Assembly (NCBI RefSeq): GCF_003597395.2
Contig: NC_133771.1
Span: 130,999,989-131,063,988 of the forward strand
Source of the DNA: Chelonoidis abingdonii
Taxonomy: Eukaryota; Chordata; Testudines; Testudinidae
Length of the DNA: 64,000 nucleotides
Direction: 5' to 3'
Shown: piece after piece, positions 43,087 through 54,000 of the stretch
Position numbering within the stretch: position 1 is the stretch's first letter
How the letters are laid out: each line of letters opens with the position of its first letter
Notes under the pieces: model-generated
Database searches by the model: none
What the model saw: only the letters and a program-made list of their open reading frames with translations
What the model was told of the DNA's origin: nothing
Program-made: the position numbers and the translations under genes

Positions 43087-45664
43087 CAGGGGTAGGCAAC
43101 CTATGGCACGTGTGCCAAAGGCAGCATGTGAGCTGATTGTCAGTGGCACTTGCACTGCCCAGGTCCTGGCCACTGGTCTGGGAGGGTCTGCCAGGGCACC
43201 CATGGGGTGGGGGGGCAAGTGGGGCAATTTGCCCCAGGCCCTGCAGGGGCCCCCATGAGAATGGCTGAGGCCCCAGCCCCAGCCCGACCCTACCCCCTCT
43301 CCACCCCTCTCCTGGAGCCTCAGCGCATCCAGGAGCTTCCCGGGACAGCTGCAGCATGGCTCCGGCAGGGCCCCTGAGCTCCGCCCCACTCAGAGCTGTG
43401 TGGTAAGGGGGCAAGGCTGCAAGCTCCAGGCTGAGTGGAGAGAGCTGAGCTCAGCATGGAGCTCCCAGCCCTGCCCCATGACCACGTGGCTCTGAGCAGG
43501 GCGGAGCTCAGGGGCTCCGCCCGCAGCCATGCTGCCTCTGTTGAGGGAAGCTCCTGGATTTGCTGAGGGTCCAGGAGAGGGGGGAGCTGGGGGTAAAGGT
43601 CTGGGGCTGGGGTGGGGGGTTGGCTAAGGGGCAAGAAGTCTCAGGGACAGTCAGGGCACAGGGGGGGGGAAAGAGTCCGATGGGGTTGGATTGTGGGTGT
43701 CTGGGGGTCTGTCAGGACTCAGCGGGGGAGTGGATAGGAAGTTCAGGAAATAAGGAGCAGGGGTGGGGGTCTCTGGGGAAGTGAGGGAAAGGAGCAGATG
43801 GTCTGGGATTCTGAGGGGGGGCAAATCGGAGAGCAGGAAGTGGTGGGGGTTGATAGGGGGCAGGGAGCTGTTTGGGAGGCAACAGCCTACCTACCCTAAG
43901 CTCATCAGCAGTTTGAGGCTTGCAGAAGAGCCAAGCTTTAGCTTTTCTATTAGGGCACCAATCCCGTTTACTTCTCAATGCCAAATTAATAGCATTTTAT
44001 TTTCAGTGGCCCATAGGGAGATTCATGTCAGGAGGGTACGCTGCATTTAAAATTAGCCACTGGAGAGGGATCACATGAGAAGGACAATATGCCTCCCAAC
44101 CCTACCAAGGGAAGAGCCCACTCCTCCCCCTGCATTCCCTGGGGCTCCAGATAGGGGTAATTCAGTGGTTCCAACTTTTTATACTGGTGACCCCTTCCAC
44201 ATAGCCATAACCTCTGAGTGCGACCCCTCCCCTTATAATTAAAAACACTTTGTTTATATATTATAACACTAGAAAGAAATCCTCGGAGGCAAAGCGCGCG
44301 ATTGAGTGGAAGGCTGAACAGCTCGCGACCCCAGTAATAACGCTCATGAACCCCGGAGGTCCTACCACCCAGTTGAGATACCCCTGGCATAATTAATTTT
44401 AGCACCGCTTGGCCATTCTCATAGCGATGTGCTGAATTTGAGCATTTCAGTAATTCACACAACATAGGCTCATCCGAGATTCTGAAACAAGCTCAAATGC
44501 TCATTCAATGGAGTATGTACACAAGATATACTAAAGACGAAACCACAGGAATCCATCACCAGTTGTGAGGTACCCCACAGAGCCTAGGCCTAGAAACAAA
44601 TAAATTATATAGTGGTTAAGTCCATTATGGCTATTAGCCAGGATGGGTAAAGGAATGGTGTCCCCTAGCCGCTGTTGTCAGAGGTGGAGATGGGTGGCAT
44701 GAGAAGAGATCACTTGATCATTACCTATTAGGTTTACTCCCTCTGGGCAACTTGGCATTTGCCATTGTCAGTAGACAGATCTGGGGCCTGATGTCCCTTT
44801 GGTCGATAGTTATGGCCATGTCATGTTCTAAGCTAAATGCACCCAAAGTTATGGAGACAGATATGAGTCAAGGAAGCCAGCAGAGTAATCAGACTGAAAA
44901 ATCTCTGACTGGATGGGCCAGGGTTTGTCAACAAGCTGAGGTGGTTCAAAGTTGGATCTTTTAAGCAGAATTTTTTTATGTTGCTTTAAACCAATCAAAC
45001 AGCAACACAAATATTGGCCACACACTTCTGAACCTCAAATATATTCAGGTTTTGGCAAGACAATTTCAGCTTTTCATTAAAAAAAACACAAAAATTTGAA
45101 GGAAAGCAGACATTGTCCATGATTTTTTTCTGCTTTTTAAAAACCCCTAGTTTTTGATCCAGAAAAAGTTTTGATGGAAAATATTTGTCCAACCCTTTTA
45201 ATAAGCTTTAGTGCCTTTTAGCACTAGCTGATGCTGAGAACCAGTGATACCTTGTAAAGAAGTTTTCTCAAAACTGGGTTTGTGCTGTGATGCAGAAGGT
45301 TTATTTTTCCCAGGGCCGCCTGTGGAGGGAGGGGAGCAAGTGGGGCAATTTGCACTGGGCCCTGCAGGGGTCCCCACGAGAATATAGTTTTTGCAATTTT
45401 TTTATGGAAGGGGCCCCCAAAATTGCCTTGCCCAAGGCCCCCTGAATCCTCTGGGCAGCCCTGGGGTCTGCATTTTAATTTAATTCTAAATGAAGCTTTT
45501 TAAACATTTTAAAAACCTTATTTACTTTACATACAATAGTTTAGTTATATATTCTAGATTGATAGAAAGAGCCCTTCTAAAATTATTAAAATGTATTACC
45601 GGCACTCTTAAATTAGAGTGAATAAATGAAGACTCAGCACACCACTTCTGAAAGGTTGCCTACC
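43087..45664. mobile_element. Composite hAT-like element, about 2.6 kb, with nested insertions
   Basis: The left end, caggggtaggcaacctatgg, is mirrored by the right end gaaaggttgcctacctct. Possible 8-bp duplications atctagtc / ttctaatc agree at 6 of 8. The right part has the AT-rich 'tatattctagattgatagaa' region and cggcactcttaaattagag. The GC-rich left part and the middle look like later insertions. No transposase frame. Confidence 0.5.
45311..45464. mobile_element. MITE nested in the 43087 element
   Basis: cagggccgcctgtggagg at the left and cctctgggcagccctgg at the right are imperfect inverted repeats. Part of it (agtggggcaatttgc) also occurs near 43220, showing a second copy in the same composite. 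Confidence 0.6.
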
Positions 45665-45696
45665 TCTTTTCTAATCCCTGGAATACCTTAAATCGT

Positions 45697-45935
45697 AGGA
45701 ACATACGAATTATGACACTGGATCAGACCCAAGCTCCATCTAGTCCAGTATCCTGTCTCTGACAGTGGTGAGTACCAGATATTTCAGAAGAAGGTGTAGG
45801 AACCCTGCAGTAGACAGATGGGGGATGATCTGCCCCTCAGAAGGGTCTTATCCTGATCTGTGAGATTTGCTTAAGCTCCTAAGCACAAGGTTTAATATCT
45901 CTTCCAAAATCAGTCCATGTGATATGACTGTTTTT
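45697..45935 (-). repeat. LINE 3' fragment, minus orientation
   Basis: The stretch ggatcagacccaagctccat-ctagtccagtatcctgtctc is closely similar to the end of the larger CR1-like copy at 46355 (ggtccatctagctcagtatc). Confidence 0.6.
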
Positions 45936-46354
45936 CCTCATCAGGAAAAATGGTTTGTACAACTGGTCGTTCATAAGGTTGATGTTTGTAAAATCAAAGA
46001 TCTGCTGGGTTTGCAAATGAGTTGTGTGTACGCAAAAAAATATTTATGCAGGTGACTGTGTGGGCAAGTTGCATGTAGACAAAGAGGTCAGTTTTTGTAA
46101 ATTTGGCCCCTTATGTTAGTTAGCTTAACTTACTTTTAAAAATGTATATGTAACCAGTTGTAAAGAAGTAATTTTCTAGATTGGGCCCAAACTTGCAAGG
46201 TGTTGAGAGACTCCAGGGAAGTGTTGAGATGAATGACAGCTCAAGTTGTTCAGCACTGTAACAGACTGGCCCTGTAATAGGTACATTTTACTGTGCGTAT
46301 GTATACATTGCACTGTAATTTCTTTGTACACTTGTATGGTTCAGGCATTTAAGA

Positions 46355-47395
46355 ACGTAACGGCCATACTGGGCAGAGCAAAGGTCCATCTAGCTCAGTA
46401 TCCTGTCTTCCGAGAATGGCCAATGCCAGGTACTACAGAGGGAATGAAGAGAACATGTAATCATCAAGTGATCCATCCCCTGTTGCCCATTCCCAGCTTT
46501 TGGCAAACAGAAGCTAGTAGCTAATTGATGGACCTATCCTCCATGAATTTAGCTAGTTCTTTTTTGAACCCTGTTAGTCTGGCCTTCACAACATCCTCTG
46601 GCAAGGAGTTCCACAGGTTGACTGTGCACTGTATGAAAAATACATTTGCTTTTAAACCTGCTGCCTATTAATTTCATTTGGGTGGCCCCTGGTTCTTGTG
46701 TTATGAAAAGGAGTAAATAACACTTATTTACTTTCTCCACACCACTCATGATTTTATAGACCTCTGTCATCTCTTTTCCAAGCTGAAAAGTTCCAGTCTT
46801 ATCATACGCTCCTTATACAGCAGCCGTTCCATACCCCTAATAATTTTTCCAAGTCAATACATCTTTTCTGAGATGGGGTGACCACATCTGCAGCCAGTAT
46901 TCAAGATGTGGTCCTACCATGGATTTATACAGAGGCAATATGATATTTTCTGTCTTATTATCTATTCCTTTTTTAATGATTCCTGGCATTCTGTCCGCTT
47001 TTCTGACTGCTGCTGCACATTGAGTAGATGTTTTCGGAGAACTATCCACAATGACTCCAAAATTTCTTTCTTGAGTGGTAACAGCTAATTTAGACCATCA
47101 TTTTATATGTATAGTTGGGATTATGTTTTCCAATGTGCATTTATGAACATTGAATTTCATCTGCCATTTTGTTGCCCAGGCACCCAATTTTGAGAGATCC
47201 TTTTGTAGCTCTTTGCAGTCTGCCTGGAACTTCACTATCTTGAGTAGTTTTATATCATCTGCCAAGTTTTGCCACCTCACTTTTTACACCCTGTTCCAGA
47301 TCATTTATGAATATGGTAAATAGGACTGGGCCAAGTACAGACCCCTGGGGCACACCACTATTTACCTCTCTCCATTTCTGAAAAGTCTATTCTTA
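46355..47395 (-). pseudogene. CR1-type LINE reverse-transcriptase fossil
   Basis: On the minus strand [14 protein letters not shown], the conserved reverse-transcriptase motif, lies at about 47372-47330. It is followed, after a frameshift, by ADDIKLL (the catalytic Asp-Asp region), KLGAWATKWQMKFNVHKC, then STQCAAAVRKADRMPGI and LYKSMVGPHLEYWLQMWSP. These are in CR1 order. Stops and shifts make it inactive, and the 5' end is missing. Confidence 0.9.
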
Positions 47396-47399
47396 AATA

Positions 47400-49428
47400 T
47401 GCAAAGGCATTAGGTCACCATGCAGACTAATAGCCAGTAGCGTGGTATAGATTCCCAGGCCAGAAGAGATCATTGTGATCAAGTATTTTGTAAATCAGAG
47501 TAACTTTAGATTTATAGGAGTGAAAAAACATCTAAACCCACTAAAATGATAGGTTTTTACATGCCTATTACGAAATCTCCATTAGGGTTAAAAAAAATTA
47601 AGTTAAGCCTTTGTATGCTAAATTTTGTCATAGAAAGAGCAAGTGCTTACTGCCAAGCTATACAGCTCTGTAGTTAGGAATCTGTAAAGCAAAAGATTGG
47701 CAAAAAAATAGCTCTATTAGTGATAGTGGGAACTGCCACTTTACCTGAGACTACTTTAAAGGCTCATTATATTGATGAGAAAGCTCCTCTATACTATCAC
47801 TTCAAACACTGACAGCATCAGCCTGGATAAAATGGGATTTGTGTATTTTTGGATACACTGACAGCAAAACCCTAATAGGCAAACATCATTAGACATGATT
47901 TCTAAGCTTATAAAGCAAAATAATTAGTGCAAGTTAATATTCATTCTTTCATATTTGGCACATTCTTTGCACATGCAGTCTGCTTATAATTTGTGAGTTA
48001 GAGAATTGTCCTCATGTATTTGAGATCTGGATCATACCCCTAAGCAGTTCCCAAGGTAGGGCTCATATAAAGCAGTAGAGTGGGCCTACTGCAGTGTTAA
48101 GATTGAAAAAAAGGTACAGCCAGAATATAAAACCAAATGTCAAAAGGGGATGGGATTTTAATAACTGCTGTTTAATGTAGTCTGAATAGAGAGGACAATT
48201 ACAGCACGGCATGATCAACAGGAAGTCTTAGAGGAGACAAACTGTTCACAATATGTTCTCGGTCTCGTCATACACAATACATTTACATGCTTGGGGCCCC
48301 CTTCTTGAGTCTGCTCAAGCAGGTGGACACCCAGTAGATCCGTCCCCTCATATTTTCCATCTGTACACAGAATCCCTGGGTGGCATACAGCTGCTGTAGT
48401 GACTCTGTGCCCCCACCCCATATGCCTGTTCTAGGAGGCATTCCCAGTGACCCCCAGCTGATGGACTAGCCCCCTGAGGCTGTTAAGAGCTGGGTGTTTG
48501 GGGCTGCTCTGACTTCTAATAAGGGGACCATAAAGGTGACATAAAACCTATATGCCCAGTCCTGTCCCAATCAGAGCTTGGCCAGACCAGAGAATCAGGA
48601 CCATATGTGTTATATTATATAAACATACACATGAACAAGAACACAAATTTGAGCCAATTCATTCACTTTGTGATGATTCACAGCATTGTTTTATTCTTAA
48701 AAAAAAAAAAATACAGTTTAAAGGAGAGCTGCTTTGATGCAGTCCCGTGTGCACAGCACATAAAACAGAACATTAAATATTGGTTTAAATTATTAAGATT
48801 AATTATGAATTTTAAAATAGACGAATACAAACAAAATTCAGAGCAACACTGGAAAATGTAATCCTAGAAAGCACATTACTGTAGTTAATGCAACTCCTTG
48901 TTCCCCTGGACATACTGCTGCAAAGAGTCTGAATCTGCTGATTCCAGTTGAGTATCATGATGCACAGCAAAATAAACACCACTTCTAGGATACAAAGCTC
49001 CATGTTCACATTTTTTTCTTTTTACCTTTTGCAACAGAAAATAAAAGCCAACATAGTATATTGTTTGCTTCTGCAAAGCGTGTGAGGTGATGAAATTCGC
49101 TTGAAAAACAAATTAACAAAAGCACTATAAATAACAACCTTGGCCAGCTTGTGACCATCAAGAGTCAACATGGATAACAAAGGGAATAAAAAAAAGTCTT
49201 AAGTCCAGCATTACAAATCTTGCCCATTTTCTTTTGAAATCAGGAAATGCAAAAGAAGATTTGTTTTACTAAGACTTTTCTGGTGTAGTTTTCTTTCCCC
49301 ACACCTGGAAAACTCAGATAGCAGAGTATGGTTGATTTTGTCTCAATAGCATAGTATTCTTTATTATTATTAATATTATTTAAATATCTTGTAAGACTCA
49401 AGTGGCTCCTTTATGAGAGAGTGCCATG
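47400..49428. other. Intergenic or distal RPS6KA2 3' UTR; no gene seen
   Basis: No coding frame or repeat recognised. Minus-strand AATAAA at 49365-49360 and 48695-48690 could be distal poly(A) sites of RPS6KA2. The GC-richer patch 48290-48520 is unassigned. Confidence 0.4.
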
Positions 49429-49429
49429 A

Positions 49430-50335
49430 GCCGAGGCATAATTAAAGGTTTGGCCCTTTAAAAGCAGGGAACCTGGAGAGTACATTTCCCAGGGAGGAAC
49501 TGTTGAGTGTCATGTGTCTATGGGAGTGTGTGTCAGGTGACAAGCCAAGACTATAGAAGGAGGGCAGTGGATGCAGATACGCTTTAGGGTTGATCTCTCC
49601 AGAGTAGCAGGCCTGTGCAAACAAACTGAGGAAGGCTGGTGGAATAGACCCAGGAAAAGGCCAAGAATGATAGTCCATTTAGCCTCTCCTGGACTCGACA
49701 ATCCACTAGTCTGGTTGGCACAGTTATAAAAAGGAGGACTTCCTGCCACCCTAACTGAGTTTCAACTGACTTTAACACCCCTCTTGCACTAGCTTGTCCA
49801 AGCGACTTCCTTCTGGCAATAACCCTCCTTGGGGTCGTTTGTGTGTTGTCTGTAGGTCTGTCCCAGGTCTTTTCCTGGCTCTATTCCACCAGCCATCTTC
49901 AGCTTGTTTTCTCAAGCCTGCTACTATGGAGAGGCCAAACATAGGGCATACCTCCCAGGGCCGGCTCCGGGGGTTTTGCTGCCTCAAGCAGCCTCCCCCC
50001 CAAAAGCCGCGATCGCGATCTGCGGCAATTCACTGGGAGGTCCTTCGCTCTGAGTGGGAGTGAGGGACCCTCTGCCGAATTGCTGCCAAATACCTGAATG
50101 TGCCACCCCGCTCTGGAGTGGCCACCCCAAGCACCTGCTTGCTAAGCTGGTGCCTAGAGTTGGCCCTGACATCTCCTCTCTGAGCCTCAGGCTCCTACTC
50201 ATATAGTCTTGGCCAGACATCTGACCTCATTCACATGAGACCTAACAATCCCTTTTGGAGATTGCAGTTCCCAGAGTTCTCTGCCAAACCTCGATATATT
50301 AGGGCTCGTGACATCTGCTTTTAAAGGGTCTGTCA
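49430..50335. mobile_element. Long-inverted-repeat element next to RPS6KA2 3' end
   Basis: Left blocks ggccctttaaaagcaggg-a, gtgacaagccaagactatag, and agagtagcaggcctgtgcaa...gctggtggaatagacccagg recur as reverse complements at about 50315-50335, 50205-50225 and 49867-49930. A separate GC-rich unit (49957-50175, agggccggctccggggg to gagttggccct) is nested inside. No coding frame is conserved. Confidence 0.7.
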
Positions 50336-50944
50336 CTGTTCCATACCTTATTCAACATCAGATGAGAGTGGGAGAGTTCACAAGATTTCTTAGAATCAAG
50401 AGATGTGTTCATCAGTGACAGCTCTTTCTCCTTCACTTTGTACAGAATTTTTTCTAAGTCTGGTATTTGGCACCATGTCTCCTCAACCTTCAATTCCTTT
50501 GAGATGGGCTTCAGTGCAGCTGATGATCAGTAGATGTATACTGCTGACTGGTTGAGCCAATTCACCATGATGCAGATGCTGGCTCAGTTGATAACTTTTA
50601 AATCAAACTGCTTGCTTTCACTGTGAAAAGTGCTTTAAAAAAGTGATCTCAGAACATCTTAAGGATTCAAAAATAGTACTTGGGGTTGGGAGGGAATCTA
50701 TTTTATTTGGCTGTAAGTCAATAAGGAAATAGGGCAATTGGCACATCTTGGAGAAGCTGCTGATTCAGGATCCTAGCCTGAATATAAAAAATAAAACAGC
50801 AAAGGGTAACTTTGCCTTATGCTGGACTTCTGCTGATTCTGGTGACTTCATGTGCAAGTTGTCCAAAGTTCTGTTAACTGAGTAATAAAGATGAACCTCT
50901 TGAATAACAAACTGTGGGTTTCAGTGAGGCATTTTTGGGATCTG
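50336..50944 (-). other. Likely RPS6KA2 3' UTR, with AATAAA at 50707-50702
   Basis: This stretch directly follows the stop codon and I recognise no repeat in it. AATAAA on the gene strand at 50707-50702 would give a short 3' UTR of about 0.25 kb. Further AATAAA copies at 49365-49360 and 48695-48690 lie beyond an inserted element and could serve longer transcripts. The true end needs transcript data. Confidence 0.4.
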
Positions 50945-51070
50945 CTATAACCTTGTTGAGGTAAGTCTTTTCATGCCCCTCCTCTGAGCCAGATTGGAGG
51001 ACAATACAGGCTCCAGCCTTGGTGCCTGAGGTGTTCTGTTTAAAGCAAAGTACGTGGCTGCCATTGCACC
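50945..51070 (-). CDS. RPS6KA2: RPS6KA2 terminal coding exon with stop
   Basis: The exon has 41 codons plus TAG (50947-50945), with acceptor TTTTATTTTACAG. It opens [15 protein letters not shown], in the autoinhibitory region, and closes with [15 protein letters not shown], holding the ERK-docking basic motif and the C-terminal PDZ-ligand-like STRL. Confidence 0.97.
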   Translation of the reverse strand, partial: GAMAATYFALNRTPQAPRLEPVLSSNLAQRRGMKRLTSTRL

Positions 51071-54000
51071 CTGTAAAATAAAAGAGAAAATACTTGGCTT
51101 AAAATAAGTTCTTTCATTAGTACCCTCCCTTTCCTAGTTCCTCCCACCAAGCAAAAGGAGAATGTCTAGTTCCTGTTAGTAGTATAGGCCCTAGCACACA
51201 GTTAAGTGGTTCCAATTCCACCCCACAAGGGTATGGTACATACATACTGGTATGTACATACATATATACACGCACACACACTTGAGCTAGTTCATTACAA
51301 CACAGAAGAAAGTTATAATAACTAGTAGATGATGTGTGTAAAATAGTATTACATTTAATGTAATACTGTATTTATCTTGAGCGCCTTGAAAATAACCCCC
51401 TTATTTCCTGTATCTCCAAGTTGTTAATGCAAATCCTATCTTTTCACTGTTACTCAGGAAGTTACTGTTCTCAGGAAAAAGATCCTGTGTACCTTCACCA
51501 GGTGAACATCCTGTCTGCTGAGTTGATTTTGAGATAGATATTCCCTGTTCACTATCCACGTGTGTCTTAGCACTTGGACTGCTGTTAGCCGCTGATGAGG
51601 ATCTACATGAAGCATCTTGGAGACAATATCCTGTGGTTGAAGGAGAAGGAAAGAAGGTGGGGGAGAAATGTACAAAAACATCAGTTGAGGTTTTCAGAGT
51701 CTGACTGGAAATATTTGTACACAGATTTTCCCCTTACTCATGGTAGTTTCATCAGCAGTATTTAAATGGACAGTGCAATGCATCCAAGCCTTTATAATCC
51801 CTTGTAATTTTCAGAAGTAAAACCAAATTTCATACTGACATTTAAGCACCTAAGAAACCATCTGAACATATTAATATGAAACTGGACACCCTATTAAAAC
51901 ATCATTATTTGACAACTGGCCTGCGCAGGTGAGATGAACTAGTTACTTCTCTAACAATGAGAAAACAAAACTAACCAAAACCAACACACAGATTAGGGGA
52001 AAAAATAGTTTCCTACAGGAATATTAAAGTATCAGGGGGTAGCCGTGTTAGTCTGTATCCACGAAAACAACAGAGTCCGATGGCACCTTAAAGACTGAGG
52101 CCTGGTCTACACTATGCATTTAAACCGATTTCAGCAGCGTTAAACCAATTTAACGCTGTACCTGTCCACACAACGAGACCCTTTATATCGATATAAAGGG
52201 CTCTTTAAATCAGTTTCTGTACTCCTCCCCAACAAAAGGAGTAGCGCTAAAATCGGTATTATCATATCGGATAGGGTTAGCGTGGCCGCAAATCGATGGT
52301 ATTGGCCTCCGGGCGGTATCCTACAGTGCTCCACTTTGACCGCTCTGGACAGCAATCTGAACTTGGATGTAGTGGCCAGGTAGACAGGAAAAGCCCCGCG
52401 AACTTTTGAATTGCATTTCCTGTTTGCCAGCGTGGAGCTCTGATCAGCACAGTAGTGATGCAGTCCCAATCCAAAAGAGCTCCAGCATGGACCATACGGG
52501 AGATACTGGATCTGATTGCTGTAATATGGGAGACAAATCTGTTCTATCAGAGCTCCATTACAGAAGACGAAATGACAAAGCATTTGAAAAAATCTCCAGG
52601 CTATGATACAGAGGCCACAGCACAGTGCTGCGTGACATGCGTAACGGAAAGCCAAAGAATCAAATGGATGCTCATGGAGGGAGGAGGGGGTACTGAGGAC
52701 TCCAGCTATCCCACAGTCCCCGCAGTCTCCGAAAAGTATTTGCATTCTTGGCTGAGCTCCCAATGCCTGTAGGGTCAAACACATTGTCCGGGGTGGTTCA
52801 GGGTATATCTCGTCAATTTACCACCCCTCCCCCTCCGTGATAGAAAAGGGGAAAAAAATCGTTTCTTGACTTTTTTATATGTCACCCTATGTCTACTGCA
52901 TGCTGCTGGTAGACACGGTGCTGCAGCAGTAAACAGTAGCATCCTCTCTCCTCCCCTCCCGGTGGCAGCATGGTACAGTGCAGTAGGACTGATAGCCGTC
53001 CTGGTCATCACCTGTGAGTGCTCCTGGCTGGCCTCAGGTGAGGCCGCCGGGGGGCCTGGGAAAAATAGGAATGACTCCTGGTCATTCCCAGTAGATGGTA
53101 CAGAACGGCTGGTAACCGTCCTCATCATAGCAACTGGGGCTGAGCTCCATCAGCCCCCTCCCTTTCATGTGTAAAGAAAAGATTCTGTACTGCCTGGACT
53201 ATCATAGCAGGGATGCTGGGCTCCTCTCCCCACACCGCTTAATGTCCTGCCTGGACTATCATAGCAGCTGGAGGCTGCCTCCCCCTCATTTTATCTCACT
53301 AACAAGTCAGTTTTCTTATTCCTGCATTCTTTATTACTTCATCACACAAATGGGGGGACACTGCACGGTAGCCCAGGAAGGTTGGGGAGGAGGGAAGCAA
53401 CGGGTGGGGTTGTTGCAGGGGACACCCCCTACGTGAATGGCATGCAGCTCATCATTTCTGCGGGATCTGACATGGAGCAGCTGTGCTCTCTGATACACTG
53501 GTTCTCTAGTACACTTGCCCCATATTCTAGGCAGGACTGACTCTATTTTTAGAAAACCATAAAGAGGGATTGACTTCGGGAGTCATTCCCATTTTTTGTC
53601 TTTGCGCCCCCGGCCGACCTCAGCCAGGGCACCCATGACAGCAGCAGACGGTACAGAATGACAGATAACCATCATCTCATTGCCAATTTACAATGGCGCA
53701 GCAGACAGTACAGAACGACTGATAACCGTCTCTGCTGTCATGCAAAGGCAAATGAATGCTGCTGTGTAGCGCTGCAGTATCGCTTTGTCAGCAGCATCCA
53801 GTACACATACGGTGACAGTAAAAAAAAAGGCAAAATTGGGCTCCATGGTTGCCATGCTATGGCGTCTGCCAGGCAATCCAGGGAAAAAGGGCGCGAAATG
53901 ATTGTCTGCCGTTGCTTTCCCGGAGGAAGGAAATGACTGACGACATTTACCCAGAACCACCCGCGACAATGATTTTTGCCCATCAGGCACTGGATCTCAA

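Noticed and set aside
43000..43635. Overlapping 100-140 codon frames on both strands
   Set aside because: They fall in GC-rich inserted repeats of the composite element and are Pro/Gly/Ala-rich shadows of base composition.
52140..52784. 214-codon minus-strand frame, the longest in the window
   Set aside because: It is antisense to the Myb/SANT-like fossil of the DNA transposon. Its translation shows no recognisable domain and its length follows from the opposite strand.
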